A DNA stretch of 64,000 bases from Vibrio jasicida CAIM 1864 = LMG 25398 (GTDB lineage: Bacteria; Pseudomonadota; Gammaproteobacteria; Enterobacterales; Vibrionaceae), in NCBI RefSeq assembly GCF_000400365.1, contig NZ_BAOG01000003.1:290721-354720 (forward strand), written 5' to 3'. Made by a program: the position numbers and the translations under genes. The notes under the pieces were generated by a model, which was given only the letters and a program-made list of their open reading frames with translations, had not been told where the DNA came from and did not search any database. Shown in pieces: positions 25,851-35,439 of this stretch (within the stretch, counting starts at the first letter, position 1; every line of letters begins with the position of its first letter).

Positions 25851-25991
25851 TATTTTTTGACACCAAGAGTGAGTGACCCAAATCGCAAATTGATTAACTG
25901 CACAAGAGAAATGTGTTACCAGCATTTGTTAATTCTTTGTTATCGCATCAAGGTTGTTAGAATGTTCCGTTAAATCAAGGGAGTGAGATGA

Positions 25992-26405
25992 ATGCCGGAG
26001 CGAGCAAGTTTGATATTAATAAACGATCACCGAGAAGTTTTATTGATTGAACGAGTGAAGGGCGATAGACACTATTGGGTGTTTCCTGGCGGTAGTGTAG
26101 AGGATGGAGAAATTCTTTCTGAAGCGGCGAAACGCGAGGCACTGGAAGAAACCTCTATAGAGCTGACATCGCTCACACCTGTGTTTCAGATTCAAAATCA
26201 AGGCCGAAAGGATCATTACTTCTTATCCCATATCGGCTCAGCCACCCCTACGCTAGGTAGTGGCCCCGAACAACAAAGGCAATCGGCTTCCAATCAATAT
26301 ATTTTGAGATGGGTGAATTTTACTGAGCTAGCCATGTTGCCTCTCTTTCCAGTCGAGGCGAAACAAATATGCCTTCAGAGCGAGGAGGTACTCTGTGGTC
26401 GATAA
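25992..26405 (+). CDS. Nudix hydrolase
   Basis: A 137-residue Nudix protein with the box GGSVEDGEILSEAAKREALE followed by ETSIEL. It keeps the catalytic REx2EE pattern, with Ser where the box usually has Gly. The N-terminal strand ASLILINDHREVLLIERVKG is typical. It hydrolyses a nucleoside diphosphate linked to another moiety; the substrate cannot be predicted. The next gene starts within its end, so they form an operon with the two genes after. Confidence 0.85.
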   Translation: MPERASLILINDHREVLLIERVKGDRHYWVFPGGSVEDGEILSEAAKREALEETSIELTSLTPVFQIQNQGRKDHYFLSHIGSATPTLGSGPEQQRQSASNQYILRWVNFTELAMLPLFPVEAKQICLQSEEVLCGR

Positions 26406-26811
26406 AGTGTGTCCTCTGGTGTTACGAAAACAAAACCGCGAGATTCTTCTTTTCAAACATCCTATTGCGGGCGTTCAGTTGGTGAAAGGTACTGTTGAAC
26501 TCTTCGATTGCGACTTCTTAAGTGCGGCAAAAAGAGAATTGGCAGAAGAGTCGGGCATCGAATCGGTCAATCACACAACCTACTTAGGGGCTTGGGAGAG
26601 TGGGTTTAAAGAGCAACTTTGGCATTTCGTTTTGTGTGAATGTGAAGCGTTGCCGGAACATTGGGTCTTCCACACTCAAGACGATGGTGGACATGATTTC
26701 GAATTCTTTTGGCATGAAGTTGCGAAAGGCATTTCCTCCCATGCGCACCCTGTCTTTCAGCGTGCTTTAGAGCAGGTTCGTGAGTTTATCCGCATTGGGG
26801 CAATTAAGTGA
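26395..26811 (+). CDS. Second Nudix-fold protein with altered Nudix box
   Basis: A 138-residue Nudix-fold protein. The box reads KGTVELFDCDFLSAAKRELA followed by EESGIES: the REx2EESG part is intact, but the first half has one extra residue, and Asp stands where the box has its first Glu. It may act on a different substrate or be weakly active. Translation starts at GTG 26395 with a strong GAGGAGG site, overlapping the first Nudix gene by 11 nt. The stop overlaps the next start (GTGA). Confidence 0.78.
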   Translation: MVDKVCPLVLRKQNREILLFKHPIAGVQLVKGTVELFDCDFLSAAKRELAEESGIESVNHTTYLGAWESGFKEQLWHFVLCECEALPEHWVFHTQDDGGHDFEFFWHEVAKGISSHAHPVFQRALEQVREFIRIGAIK

Positions 26812-27284
26812 AAGTTGAAATCGGTAATCACACGAATGCAGAGTTGCTTCAAGAACTCAAAGAACAACGCATTCAATTCAATCCGTTTGCCTTACAGCTG
26901 TTTGAAGATCAATTGATACAAACCAAACAGCGTGTTCAGACTTTGTCTTTATCGATAACAACGCCTTCGGAATTGGGGGCACCTTTTGGCGCAACGCTGG
27001 CTGAGCTTCTTGCTCATGCAGCTCTGAAAGGGCTAGAGCCTTGTCCGCTCGCCGTGGCACCATACTTGTTACTTCAAGGTATTTCGCTCACAAAAGACGA
27101 ATACATAACGCTCGCTTCTTTGCCTCTTGCTCAGGAAGAGACCTATCCCAGAGGTTTGTATTTGCGTAAGCGGGATGATGGTGTTTGGCTAAGAGGTTAT
27201 CGATGTGATGATGCTTTTATCTTTCCTCCTTCGATGAAGTTTGTGTTCATTGATGCGAAGACTAAAGAGGGGGAGCAATATTGA
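26808..27284 (+). CDS. Conserved hypothetical protein in Nudix operon
   Basis: A 158-residue soluble protein that I do not recognise. It begins with a GTG at 26808 in a GTGA overlap with the second Nudix gene. The N-terminal third is helical, the middle is FGATLAELLAHAALKGLEPC, and the C-terminal part has alternating strands (RGLYLRKRDDGVWLRGYRC, PPSMKFVFID). Nothing suggests a membrane or secreted location. It could be an accessory of the Nudix proteins, but this rests on coupling alone. Confidence 0.65.
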   Translation: MKVEIGNHTNAELLQELKEQRIQFNPFALQLFEDQLIQTKQRVQTLSLSITTPSELGAPFGATLAELLAHAALKGLEPCPLAVAPYLLLQGISLTKDEYITLASLPLAQEETYPRGLYLRKRDDGVWLRGYRCDDAFIFPPSMKFVFIDAKTKEGEQY

Positions 27285-27397
27285 CGTTTGACTATTACTC
27301 GTTCCCGACAATTTCACTGGGAGATTTGTTGCAGCTTCTAAACCACATCCAAACGTCACATCTCACGTTTATCAGCAGTAAGCAAAGAAATACGTAA
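27281..27397 (+). CDS. Possible 38-residue small protein
   Basis: A short frame (MTFDYYSFPTISLGDLLQLL...) starts at TTG 27281, overlapping the previous stop by four bases (TTGA). A strong ribosome site, AGAGGGGGAG, lies 5 nt before it. It ends at TAA 27395-27397. The good ribosome site and coupling argue for translation; the TTG start, small size and lack of a known family argue against. It might also be a degraded gene start. Confidence 0.3.
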   Translation: MTFDYYSFPTISLGDLLQLLNHIQTSHLTFISSKQRNT

Positions 27398-27434
27398 ATC
27401 ATTCTCACGAAGGAAACACAAACAAGGAAAGTTC

Positions 27435-27761
27435 ATGAAAAAACGACTCGTCATATTGGCAGCCATTGTGTTGCAAGGTTGTGCCACGATAGAGACCCTA
27501 AACCCAACAAACAATCATGTGAGAATCTCTCATGAGGGGAAACGGAGCTACTGCAAGGAAATTCCAAGAGTTTATAGTGGAGTGAATTACAACATGTGTT
27601 TGTTGAATGGTGAGCCTAGCTATTCTGAAAACACGGGTTCCAAACTAGATGGGGTGCCTTTCTTTGTGTTTGATACTGCTTTTTCAGCGTTGGCTGATAC
27701 CTTATTCCTACCGTACACGATAACGATGCAGGCACAGAAAGGGTCAATAGAGGTTAACTAA
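27435..27761 (+). CDS. YceK/YidQ family lipoprotein
   Basis: A 108-residue lipoprotein with signal MKKRLVILAAIVLQGCAT (lipidated Cys16) and the family features RVYSGVNYNMCLLNGEPSYS and a hydrophobic PFFVFDTAFSALADTLFLPYT near the C terminus, as in YceK/YidQ (DUF1375). Function unknown; expected in the outer or inner membrane leaflet. A ribosome site, AAGGAAAG, precedes the ATG. Single gene. Confidence 0.82.
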   Translation: MKKRLVILAAIVLQGCATIETLNPTNNHVRISHEGKRSYCKEIPRVYSGVNYNMCLLNGEPSYSENTGSKLDGVPFFVFDTAFSALADTLFLPYTITMQAQKGSIEVN

Positions 27762-27962
27762 GCTTTCAAGCGAACCATCAAACCAAACGCTATGCTTTTA
27801 TCAGGAGCGAAATGATAAGGAAGAACAGCCATTGTTGTTATTTCAACCTCTCACGTACTGTTTAAAGGCACTGTCGCTCTCAAAAATGGCGTCGAAATTA
27901 CAATTATTTAGCTGATTTCTATATGCTTTGCGCATTCATTCAGATAAGGAAAGGAAACGATA

Positions 27963-28343
27963 ATGGATAAATTCGTACTGTTTCTCCTATGCCTTTGCCT
28001 GACGGTGGGTGGTGCCATCCACATTTACGACAATATTGTCGATGGTTTTTTGCCTTACGATTTTGCCCCAGGCTGGTTAAACATGTATTGGAGCGCGCTT
28101 GGTCTCCTTGATTTACTCGCCGTTTATTTGCTGATCAGGCACCGCCGGACTGGGCTTGTTTTACTGTTATTGATTATGTTGAGCAGCGTAGGCTTTAACT
28201 CTTATGCGCACTATGGATTGGGCGTGTTGGAGAGCAGTGGACAACTGCAATGGCAAACGTTGTTATTAGGGTTTTCTATTGGAGTATCAATTTGGCTGTG
28301 GAATTCGCAAAAGCATCGCCACTCACGTCAGATATTCCGTTAA
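27963..28343 (+). CDS. Small four-helix membrane protein
   Basis: A 126-residue protein with four predicted membrane helices (residues ~4-22, 42-60, 64-84 and 98-114) and a basic C terminus (NSQKHRHSRQIFR). No family recognised and no catalytic motif. AAGGAAAGG precedes the ATG. A second small membrane gene follows 39 nt later. Confidence 0.6.
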   Translation: MDKFVLFLLCLCLTVGGAIHIYDNIVDGFLPYDFAPGWLNMYWSALGLLDLLAVYLLIRHRRTGLVLLLLIMLSSVGFNSYAHYGLGVLESSGQLQWQTLLLGFSIGVSIWLWNSQKHRHSRQIFR

Positions 28344-28382
28344 TTATTGTTTTGTTATTAAGTATTTTTACAGGGATGAGAA

Positions 28383-28601
28383 ATGGACAATTTTAAGGAT
28401 CTTGCGAGCTTCGGAATTTTTGCCGCGCTATCGGGCTTTAGTTTTGGCGCAATCTTTTTTGGTGCTGCATTTGTTTACGCAGCCATCAATAAACAACAGG
28501 ATGTGAGTGTATTCGCCATCTCTTCAATTGTTCTTGGGATTATCGGTTTGTTTGTTGGTGTGACCCAATCAAACAAAAAACGCGATTTGATTAAAGCCTA
28601 A
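28383..28601 (+). CDS. Small two-helix membrane protein
   Basis: A 72-residue protein with two hydrophobic helices (FGIFAALSGFSFGAIFFGAA and FAISSIVLGIIGLFVGV) and a positively charged tail (NKKRDLIKA). Family not recognised. GGGATGAGAA precedes the ATG. Convergent with the minus-strand gene that ends seven bases later. Confidence 0.55.
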   Translation: MDNFKDLASFGIFAALSGFSFGAIFFGAAFVYAAINKQQDVSVFAISSIVLGIIGLFVGVTQSNKKRDLIKA

Positions 28602-28607
28602 CGGTTT

Positions 28608-28832
28608 CTATTCAATCCGAAATACATTGGGATGAGTTGCGGTCGCGTGTTCGTGATACATATCATCTAGGTAGGTCAGTAACTCGTCTTCATCGAGAAA
28701 GGGCGGCACTACAAAGTCTCTGATTGGGCGCTTTATCGAAGTTTCCGAATCGATATAAAGCGTCCAAATCCCATCTTTGCATTCAGCAAGCATGATTTTT
28801 CCAAACACATTCACTTTCATTGAACTGCTCAT
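28608..28832 (-). CDS. Small conserved protein, possibly DUF7661 type
   Basis: A 74-residue soluble protein (MKVNVFGKIMLAECKDGIWT ... FVVPPFLDEDELLTYLDDMYHE). The pattern of an N-terminal beta hairpin and the acidic D-E-x-E-L-x2-Y-L-D-D helix reminds me of DUF7661; this is from memory. Its start overlaps the stop of the sterol-desaturase gene in an ATGA, so it is coupled to it. Met5 could be the true start. Confidence 0.6.
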   Translation of the reverse strand: MSSSMKVNVFGKIMLAECKDGIWTLYIDSETSIKRPIRDFVVPPFLDEDELLTYLDDMYHEHATATHPNVFRIE

Positions 28833-29647
28833 GAGGAAGACTTTTCCTTATAACGAAATGGTTGGGTGATTAGTTTATCCAATCTTTGCTCGTCTTTGTC
28901 GCGGATCTCTGGAACACCAATCACAACATCATCATGACCTAACTCTGGTTGAGCGCGGTAGGTGCCAAACAAACGATCCCATATCGACAAGAAGAAGCCA
29001 AAGTTTGAATGTGTCTCGCGCACGATGACAGAGTGGTGCACGCGGTGCATGTCTGGCGTCACAACCAATTTGCGTAACTTCGAATCCCAAGGTAGTGGCA
29101 GCTTTGCATTGCTATGGTTAAACATCGCGCTAGCATTCAATACGATTTCAAACACCACGATGGCGATAGGAGACACGCCTAAAGCAAACACCGCAGCGAT
29201 TTTTACAATCATTGAGAGAATGATTTCTATCGGGTGGAATCGTGTTCCGGTTGTGACATCGATATCCAAGTCTGCATGATGCATGCGGTGAAGTTTCCAC
29301 AGCGGTTTAACGCGATGGAAAACTAAATGCTGTAGGTAGATGATGAGATCGAGTAACACAACGGCTATCAGCACATTTAACCAAGTCGGGAAGGAAAGTG
29401 CATTGAGTAGACCCCATTGGTTTTCATAAGCGATGATAGCAGCTTGGAAAGCGGCAATAGGCATGACAACAGCAATAACGACACTATTCAGCGCGACCAG
29501 TGTGAGATTGTTAAACCAGCGAAACGAACGGTCGACGGTCAACTGCTTTCTCGGTAGCTTGTTTTCCCACAGAGTACAAAGCAACAAAACACCAATAAAG
29601 ATGCTGAGTCGTAGCCAAGAAGGGTCGTTAAATGCAGTTTCGGTCAC
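28829..29647 (-). CDS. Sterol desaturase / fatty acid hydroxylase family protein
   Basis: A 272-residue integral membrane di-iron oxygenase-like protein. Its histidine boxes are HLVFH, HRMHH (in LWKLHRMHHADLD), FNHSN and HRVHH, the set of the fatty acid hydroxylase superfamily. Four hydrophobic segments flank them. It probably hydroxylates or desaturates a lipid; no substrate can be assigned. The start is a GTG at 29645-29647, preceded by AAGGAAAT. Coupled to the small gene downstream. The 183-nt gap upstream to tapT shows no feature. Confidence 0.85.
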   Translation of the reverse strand: MTETAFNDPSWLRLSIFIGVLLLCTLWENKLPRKQLTVDRSFRWFNNLTLVALNSVVIAVVMPIAAFQAAIIAYENQWGLLNALSFPTWLNVLIAVVLLDLIIYLQHLVFHRVKPLWKLHRMHHADLDIDVTTGTRFHPIEIILSMIVKIAAVFALGVSPIAIVVFEIVLNASAMFNHSNAKLPLPWDSKLRKLVVTPDMHRVHHSVIVRETHSNFGFFLSIWDRLFGTYRAQPELGHDDVVIGVPEIRDKDEQRLDKLITQPFRYKEKSSS

Positions 29648-29830
29648 GCTAATTTCCTTGATTGATTCGCTTATTTGTTAAGACCTTAAGACTCCACCGT
29701 ATCTTTCACCGAGAAGAAAGGAATGTGAATGTCCGTCCGTTTACGAGCATTTCTTGAGACTCACTGGCGATGCAAGTAGAATCGCGCTCTACTTCATACA
29801 TGCACTTATTCTAACTGGCACTTTCTATCC

Positions 29831-30580
29831 ATGAGAATCCACGCTTTCCATCGTTTATACCAGCACCGTCAATCTATCTCAACGAAGCCGTTTAACGCTC
29901 GTGGCTGTAAAGTGGTTCGCTGTCCATATTGTCAGGTTTCTGAGCAATATTGTTTGTGCGACATTCAGCCGAACATCGAATCCAATATTGCCTGCATGCT
30001 GGTCGTATCGGAAAACGAAGTGTTCAAGCCAAGCAATACCGGGCGTCTAATTGCTGATACGATTCAAGAGACCTACGTGTATCAATGGAATCGTACCGAG
30101 CCTTCTCAAGATATGCTTGCACTGCTAGAAAACGATGCTTATCAACCTGTGGTTGTGTTCCCAGCAGATTACGTGGATGAGCCTGAGCGTTTATTGGATG
30201 GTTTGAATCCAGAGCGATTGAAGGCTTCCGATGGCTCAGATAAAAAATGGTTACTGATCTTCATTGATGGTAGCTGGCGAGAAGCGCGCAAGATCTTTCG
30301 CCGTTCAGAGTTTCTTAAATCTTTGCCTGTGCTTTCTATTGAGCCGGAATCACTGTCTGAATACATCATGCGCCGCTCGGACAATGAGCAGCATCTGTCT
30401 ACAGCAGAGGTCGCGACGTTAGTATTCAAACAAGCAGGTGAAGAGCAAGCTTCGGAGTGTCTGCAATTGTGGTTTGAAGCCTTCCGTGAAACCTACATGC
30501 TGACGAAAACTCGCGTGAAAACCGACTGGTCTCGACCGCATCTGAAACGTTTCAAAGAGTGGGCTAAAATCGAGAGCTAA
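29831..30580 (+). CDS. tapT: tRNA-uridine aminocarboxypropyltransferase (DTW domain)
   Basis: A 249-residue DTW-domain protein. It has an N-terminal zinc site ([17 protein letters not shown]), the DTW-like motif [17 protein letters not shown] and the C-terminal [21 protein letters not shown]. coli YfiP/TapT makes acp3U47 in tRNAs from S-adenosylmethionine, and this is the likely role. Here the DTW triad reads D-G-S-W, a known variation. No clear ribosome site is visible before the ATG, so the start is uncertain. nagK follows downstream. Confidence 0.85.
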   Translation: MRIHAFHRLYQHRQSISTKPFNARGCKVVRCPYCQVSEQYCLCDIQPNIESNIACMLVVSENEVFKPSNTGRLIADTIQETYVYQWNRTEPSQDMLALLENDAYQPVVVFPADYVDEPERLLDGLNPERLKASDGSDKKWLLIFIDGSWREARKIFRRSEFLKSLPVLSIEPESLSEYIMRRSDNEQHLSTAEVATLVFKQAGEEQASECLQLWFEAFRETYMLTKTRVKTDWSRPHLKRFKEWAKIES

Positions 30581-30753
30581 CTCTAAGGAATGAACTTTTG
30601 TTGATGGCTTGTTGTTCAACTGGCTTCAACGAGGGGATAAATCTGCATTCGGTCACGGTTTGCAGGCGTACAGATATGGATAATGCTCGGAGTTTATCTT
30701 TTTTGACTCCAGCATTTTTTGGGAGTCGTTTGAGCTTTTTAGGAGAGAATTGC

Positions 30754-31662
30754 ATGTATTACGGCTTTGATGTCGGTGGCACTAAAATCGAGTTTGGTGC
30801 GTTTAACGAAAAACTTGAGCGTGTAGCAACTGAACGTGTACCAACACCAACAGACAACTACGATTTGCTGGTAGAAACTATCGCAGGTCTGGTTAACAAA
30901 TACGATGCGGAATTTGGTTGTGAAGGTACGATTGGTCTTGGTCTTCCTGGGATGGAAGACGCTGATGATGCAACTGTACTAACGGTTAACGTACCTGCAG
31001 CAAAAGGCAAACCACTTCGTGCTGATCTGGAAGCTAAAATCGGTCGCAGCGTAAAAATTGAAAACGATGCAAACTGTTTCGCGCTGTCTGAAGCATGGGA
31101 TGAAGAGCTTCAAGACGAACCATCTGTACTGGGTTTGATCCTTGGTACGGGGTTTGGCGGCGGCTTTATCTACGAAGGTAAAGTATTCTCTGGCCGTAAC
31201 CACGTCGCGGGTGAGGTAGGTCATACACGTCTTCCTATTGACGCATGGTTCCACCTAGGCGAAAACGCGCCTCTACTAGGTTGTGGTTGTGAAAAGAAAG
31301 GTTGTCTAGATAGCTATCTATCTGGTCGTGGTTTCGAGCTTCTTTACGCGCATTACTACGGCGAAGAGAAGAAAGCGATCGACATCATTAAGTCACACGC
31401 AGAAGGCGAAGCAAAAGCGGTTGAGCACGTTGAACGCTTTATGGAACTTCTAGCAATCTGCTTTGCGAACCTGTTTACTGCGACTGACCCACACGTTGTA
31501 GTACTAGGCGGCGGTCTATCTAACTTCGAACTGATTTACGAAGAGATGCCAAAACGTATTCCTAAGTACCTGCTTTCTGTGGCGAAATGTCCAAAGATCA
31601 TCAAAGCAAAACACGGGGATTCAGGCGGCGTACGTGGTGCTGCGTTCCTAAACATCAAATAA
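30754..31662 (+). CDS. nagK: N-acetylglucosamine kinase, ROK family
   Basis: A 302-residue ROK sugar kinase. It has phosphate-1 motif [13 protein letters not shown] at the N terminus, catalytic [23 protein letters not shown], and the zinc-binding [12 protein letters not shown] with [18 protein letters not shown]. It phosphorylates GlcNAc, recycled from chitin or peptidoglycan, to GlcNAc-6-P. The frame is open 52 codons upstream, but AGGAGAG 8 nt before the Met at 30754 and the ROK N terminus fix the start. It has its own terminator. Confidence 0.92.
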   Translation: MYYGFDVGGTKIEFGAFNEKLERVATERVPTPTDNYDLLVETIAGLVNKYDAEFGCEGTIGLGLPGMEDADDATVLTVNVPAAKGKPLRADLEAKIGRSVKIENDANCFALSEAWDEELQDEPSVLGLILGTGFGGGFIYEGKVFSGRNHVAGEVGHTRLPIDAWFHLGENAPLLGCGCEKKGCLDSYLSGRGFELLYAHYYGEEKKAIDIIKSHAEGEAKAVEHVERFMELLAICFANLFTATDPHVVVLGGGLSNFELIYEEMPKRIPKYLLSVAKCPKIIKAKHGDSGGVRGAAFLNIK

Positions 31663-31706
31663 TCGTCTGAGTTTTCAGTAAGCGAAAACACATAAGACCT
31701 ACATTG

Positions 31707-31748
31707 AAAGCCTCGTTTTCCTTTAAATTAAGGTGAAACGGGGCTTTT
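31707..31748 (+). terminator. Terminator after nagK
   Basis: AAAGCC(T)CGTTT(T)CCTT pairs with AAGG(TG)AAACG(G)GGCTTT across a TAAATT loop and ends in TTTTTA. It lies 45 nt past the stop. Confidence 0.75.
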
Positions 31749-31782
31749 TACTTATAGATAACGAGCAAAAAGAATAGGTATA

Positions 31783-31810
31783 AAAAACTCGCGACGAATC
31801 GCGAGTTTTT
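31783..31810. terminator. Symmetric bidirectional terminator
   Basis: AAAAACTCGCG and CGCGAGTTTTT form a perfect 11-bp stem with a six-base loop, and T-runs on both strands. It can serve readthrough from nagK and the minus-strand unit ending at 31996. Confidence 0.75.
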
Positions 31811-31833
31811 GTTTTGGTCTGTGTAGCTTGGCT

Positions 31834-31998
31834 TATACCAATCGTAGTAAATAACGGGTCATTCTAGCTTGTTAAAATACTCGATAAGTGCGTTGCAATT
31901 TTTGATTGTAGAATGACTACTTATCGAAAAATTGCGTCTTGTTCTCAAGCATTTTCCCTATGCTATTTCTGATCACTTATTTACTGTGATTGGTATTA
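31834..31998. repeat. Vibrio palindromic repeat element (about 165 bp)
   Basis: The ends are imperfect inverted repeats: ATACCAATCGTAGTAAATAA (31835-31854) and TTATTTACTGTGATTGGTAT (31977-31996), 18 of 20 positions complementary. The interior holds further palindromic parts (CGATAAGT and ACTTATCG). I recognise this as a dispersed non-coding element in many Vibrio genomes, without transposase. Its right end supplies the TAA stop of the DUF2960 gene. With the two terminators it accounts for the 333-nt gap after nagK. Confidence 0.75.
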
Positions 31999-32262
31999 TT
32001 TGTTCTTTTTGCCTACACCCAAGTTTTCTTTTTGAGCTAGGGTGATTTTGCTAAAGCCAAGTTTTCTGAAATGATTATCGCGGTAGTTACGCACTGCCTT
32101 GGTGTCAGATACTGCTTCGATTTGCTGCTCCATCTTTAGGTACTCAGTGATATCGATACCTTCCGCCTCTGCAACCGCTTCTTGAATGTTGCGGTGTTGC
32201 TGGTACGAGAACGTCAGTTCTTTGTCTTGGTCTTTGTAAGTGTAAAGAATGGTGCGAGCCAT
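31996..32262 (-). CDS. DUF2960 family protein
   Basis: An 88-residue, charged, soluble protein (MARTILYTYKDQDKELTFSY) that I recognise as DUF2960, a small Vibrio-group family of unknown function. The frame is open to 32295, but AGAGAGAC lies before the Met at 32262. The stop codon lies inside the terminal repeat of a palindromic element, so the C-terminal end (GVGKKNK) may differ in strains lacking the element. Confidence 0.72.
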   Translation of the reverse strand: MARTILYTYKDQDKELTFSYQQHRNIQEAVAEAEGIDITEYLKMEQQIEAVSDTKAVRNYRDNHFRKLGFSKITLAQKENLGVGKKNK

Positions 32263-32336
32263 AGCTGTCTCTCTGAAAAATTTTTCTGTTATCAATAAAA
32301 AGGTCAGACTCGCTGACCTTTGAATTCTGAATCGGC

Positions 32337-34115
32337 CTAGATTCTGCCTTGAAGTGGGATGATTGTCACGCTTTCTCCCGCTTTTACTGTATCAACAGCA
32401 GGGGAGATTTCGATCAAACAGTTTGCCTCACTCATTGAGCGCAGAATACCTGAGCCTTGTTTACCCGTTGTGCGAACGGTTAGACGACCTGTTTCGTCTA
32501 GCTCGTAGATACCACGGCTAAACTCGGTACGACCTTGGCGAGAGCGCAGATTTTCTGTCGCAATAGCACTGACTTTAAGTGGCTTCCAACCTTGTTGACC
32601 TTGCATTTTACGCAGAGCAGGTTCAACAAAGTTGATGAATGAAACCATCACAGCCACAGGGTTACCCGGCAAACCAAAGAAAGGCTTATCGTTGATTTGA
32701 CCGAACGCAAGCGGACGACCAGGGCGCATGTTGATACGCCAGAAATCAATTTGCCCCAGTTTGTCCAATGCCAGCTTAATGTAATCCGCATCGCCAACGG
32801 ATACGCCGCCAGAAGTCATCACTACGTCGGCTTGCGCAGAAGCATTTTCAAGCGCTTCAATCATCAACAGCTCGTTATCTTCTAGGATACCGAAATCCAA
32901 GATCTCGCAACCTAACTTCTCTAACATGCCCATGATGGTGAAACGGTTTGAATCGTAGATTGAATTCGCTTTCTGTTCTGTACCCGGCGCTTGAACTTCG
33001 TCACCGGTAGAGAACACTGCAACTTTCAACTTGCGGAACACGTTCGCTTCGCCAAAGCCAAGAGAAGCAATCATACCCATCTCAGGAGAGGCTAGGCGAG
33101 TACCCGCAGTAAACACATCGCTACCAATTGCTAAGTCTTCACCCGCTTGGCGAACGTTTTGACCGGTTTTGATGCTCGCACCATTGAACGTGACAGTATC
33201 GCCGTCTTGGGAAGCTTGTTCACGCATAACAACGGTATCACCATTGATAGGGGTTGGTGCGCCCGTCATGATCTTAACCGCTTGACCAACTTCCAAAGGC
33301 TGCTCGTAAGCATGACCCGCCATCACTTCAGCAACCACTTGGTAGCTTTCACGCTCGACGTCATCACCGCGAATCGCGTAACCGTCCATCGCTGAGTTTT
33401 TGTATTGCGGAACATTCACTGGTGACACAACATGATCTGCAAGCACACGACCGTATGCATCTTCAATCTTACATGCTTCGGTTTCAGAAACCGTGTTTAC
33501 CAACGAAAGGATCTTTTCTTGTCCTTGAACCACAGAAAGGAAAGCTGGAGAAAGGGTATCGCAGCAAGCGGCTTCTTTCTCTTTACCCTTTGGTGCTTTC
33601 GCTTCTTGAACATACTCAATAACGAACTGGGCAATCGCCTCAAGATCGTTGATGTTCATTTGTGGCAGTTCAGAGTCCAATTCGCCGCTGTCTGAAGCAA
33701 TCGCGATGATGTTGTCATCGTTTGGATGAAGCCAAGGCTTGCCGACTTCTTCACGGTGCAATTCGATCTTAGGAAAGGCAATGTTTTTGCAGCCTTCCAC
33801 TAGAACTACGTCTAGTTTTCCTTCGTCGAAACGCGTCAGAAGGCAATCAAACTCCGATTCTGACTCTGGTGTTTCTGTCATCAGTGCGAAGCGGTTACGA
33901 GAAGAGATCAGCATTTGTGATGCGCCTGCTTTACGTAGGCGATGGCTGTCTTTGCCCGGTTGGTCGACATCAAAATTATGGTGTGCGTGCTTTAGCATAC
34001 CGATGCGTAAACCTGCTTCGGTCAACTTTGGTAGCAATGCTTCAAGTAGCGTAGTTTTGCCCGTACCAGAGTAGGCAGCAAAACCAAGAATAGGGATGTT
34101 TAGCGTGTGTTTCAT
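32337..34115 (-). CDS. moeA: MobB-MoeA fusion protein
   Basis: A 592-residue fusion. Residues ~1-175 are MobB, the GTP-binding adaptor for Moco guanylation, with P-loop [16 protein letters not shown] and [20 protein letters not shown]. Residues ~190-592 are MoeA, which inserts metal into adenylylated molybdopterin, with [60 protein letters not shown] and [18 protein letters not shown]. MoeA is full length. It follows mobA in an ATGA overlap. The cluster with tupABC and FDH points to cofactor supply for formate dehydrogenase. Confidence 0.93.
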   Translation of the reverse strand: MKHTLNIPILGFAAYSGTGKTTLLEALLPKLTEAGLRIGMLKHAHHNFDVDQPGKDSHRLRKAGASQMLISSRNRFALMTETPESESEFDCLLTRFDEGKLDVVLVEGCKNIAFPKIELHREEVGKPWLHPNDDNIIAIASDSGELDSELPQMNINDLEAIAQFVIEYVQEAKAPKGKEKEAACCDTLSPAFLSVVQGQEKILSLVNTVSETEACKIEDAYGRVLADHVVSPVNVPQYKNSAMDGYAIRGDDVERESYQVVAEVMAGHAYEQPLEVGQAVKIMTGAPTPINGDTVVMREQASQDGDTVTFNGASIKTGQNVRQAGEDLAIGSDVFTAGTRLASPEMGMIASLGFGEANVFRKLKVAVFSTGDEVQAPGTEQKANSIYDSNRFTIMGMLEKLGCEILDFGILEDNELLMIEALENASAQADVVMTSGGVSVGDADYIKLALDKLGQIDFWRINMRPGRPLAFGQINDKPFFGLPGNPVAVMVSFINFVEPALRKMQGQQGWKPLKVSAIATENLRSRQGRTEFSRGIYELDETGRLTVRTTGKQGSGILRSMSEANCLIEISPAVDTVKAGESVTIIPLQGRI

Positions 34116-34699
34116 GATTCGAGTTGTCCAAATTGCGCCAATTCTTCAGGCGTATTTAAGTTGACGAAACAGTTTGGTGAGTCGCTAAAGTCAACGTAAC
34201 TGGTGTTGCACTCTTTGTAGAGTAGGATGATCTTACGATCGCCACGTTCTAAAAACGCGGTTAGCTTTGGCAGTACGCGCTTGTGGTAAAGCGTGAAGAC
34301 GGGTTGCTGGTGGTCGCCATCATGAGCAACCAAAATATCGGTGTCTTCTTTTACTGCATTGCAAAAACGTTCAACAAGATCAGTGTTGATTTGTGGGCTG
34401 TCGCAAGGGACGAAGCCAACCCAATCGGTTTCTGCATGAACCAAGCCCGCGTGGATACCGCCCATCGGACCTGGGAAATCTTTAAATTGATCGCTGAAGA
34501 CGAAACCAAACGCACGGTAGGCGTCTTGGTTTCGGTTCGCATTGATTAGAATGCGTGGTGTTTGCGGAGATAAACGTTCGATAACGTGTTCGATGAGTGG
34601 CTTCTGATTCAGTTCGATCAGACCTTTGTCTTTTCCACCCATACGGCTGGCTTGACCACCAGCCAAAATGACCCAACTAGTTTGTGTTGGCTGAAGCAT
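34112..34699 (-). CDS. mobA: Molybdenum cofactor guanylyltransferase MobA
   Basis: A 195-residue nucleotidyltransferase with the N-terminal GTP-binding motif [20 protein letters not shown] and [12 protein letters not shown] (metal-binding Asp). It transfers GMP from GTP to the cofactor to give the bis-MGD form used by DMSO-reductase-family enzymes such as formate dehydrogenase. The frame opens at 34735, but the Met at 34699 with AAGAGAA upstream is the better start. It begins inside the end of tupC and overlaps moeA, so mobA-moeA may be cotranscribed with tup. Confidence 0.92.
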   Translation of the reverse strand: MLQPTQTSWVILAGGQASRMGGKDKGLIELNQKPLIEHVIERLSPQTPRILINANRNQDAYRAFGFVFSDQFKDFPGPMGGIHAGLVHAETDWVGFVPCDSPQINTDLVERFCNAVKEDTDILVAHDGDHQQPVFTLYHKRVLPKLTAFLERGDRKIILLYKECNTSYVDFSDSPNCFVNLNTPEELAQFGQLES

Positions 34700-35396
34700 A
34701 TGCGTTCTCTTGGGATGTTTCTTTTGGTATGACATACAAGAGTGGAGACTCTACCAAAGTCTTGTCTTTAATCCACCACTGTTTTTTACATAAATCCGTC
34801 AACGCGTTCGCTTGGTGGCTAGTCACAACAATACTAGAGCCGCGATCAAGCAGATCTTTCGCCATGATAACCAGACGTTCAATCGACTCTTGGTCGAGAG
34901 AGGCACTTGGTTCATCCATCAACAAAATCGATGGTTTTAAGATCCAAGCTCGTGCCATTGCTACGCGTTGCTTTTCACCGCCGGACAATACAGAGATGTG
35001 TTCGTCGGCTAAGGTTTCTAACCCTACCATGCGCAGTGCACTAATAACTTGAGCTCGCTTATCTTTTGCCGTGTCTTGTTGATATTTAACTCCATAAACG
35101 ACGTTTTCATACACAGTACCGTCAAAAAGGTAAGGAGACTGATGGAGATAAATCACGTCAACACGACCATTGCGACGCGTCCACTTCTTCAACCAAGTGT
35201 CTCTTGGTGCGACTACTTTACCCGTTGACGGTTTGAGCAAACCTGCAAGGATCTTGAGTAGGGTGGTTTTGCCAACGCCATTGTCACCTTTTAAGTAAAT
35301 CGCGTCGTTTGGACCTATGGCCAATTCAGGGATGTGGAAAAGCACACGCTCTTTAAAGCGCATGGACAATTGCTCGGCGGTAATTTTTATAGTCAT
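34677..35396 (-). CDS. tupC: Tungstate ABC transporter ATP-binding protein TupC
   Basis: A 239-residue ABC ATPase. Walker A is [14 protein letters not shown] (residues ~34-47), the signature is [16 protein letters not shown], Walker B is [14 protein letters not shown] and the switch His is in [11 protein letters not shown]. It energises the tungstate permease. It follows tupB by 43 nt, and mobA starts inside its 3' end. The assignment to tungstate rests on the binding protein and gene order. Confidence 0.9.
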   Translation of the reverse strand: MTIKITAEQLSMRFKERVLFHIPELAIGPNDAIYLKGDNGVGKTTLLKILAGLLKPSTGKVVAPRDTWLKKWTRRNGRVDVIYLHQSPYLFDGTVYENVVYGVKYQQDTAKDKRAQVISALRMVGLETLADEHISVLSGGEKQRVAMARAWILKPSILLMDEPSASLDQESIERLVIMAKDLLDRGSSIVVTSHQANALTDLCKKQWWIKDKTLVESPLLYVIPKETSQENAYASANTN

Positions 35397-35439
35397 AATT
35401 CACCCTTACATTGGGTCGATGGCGAGTCGATTGCTTGCT

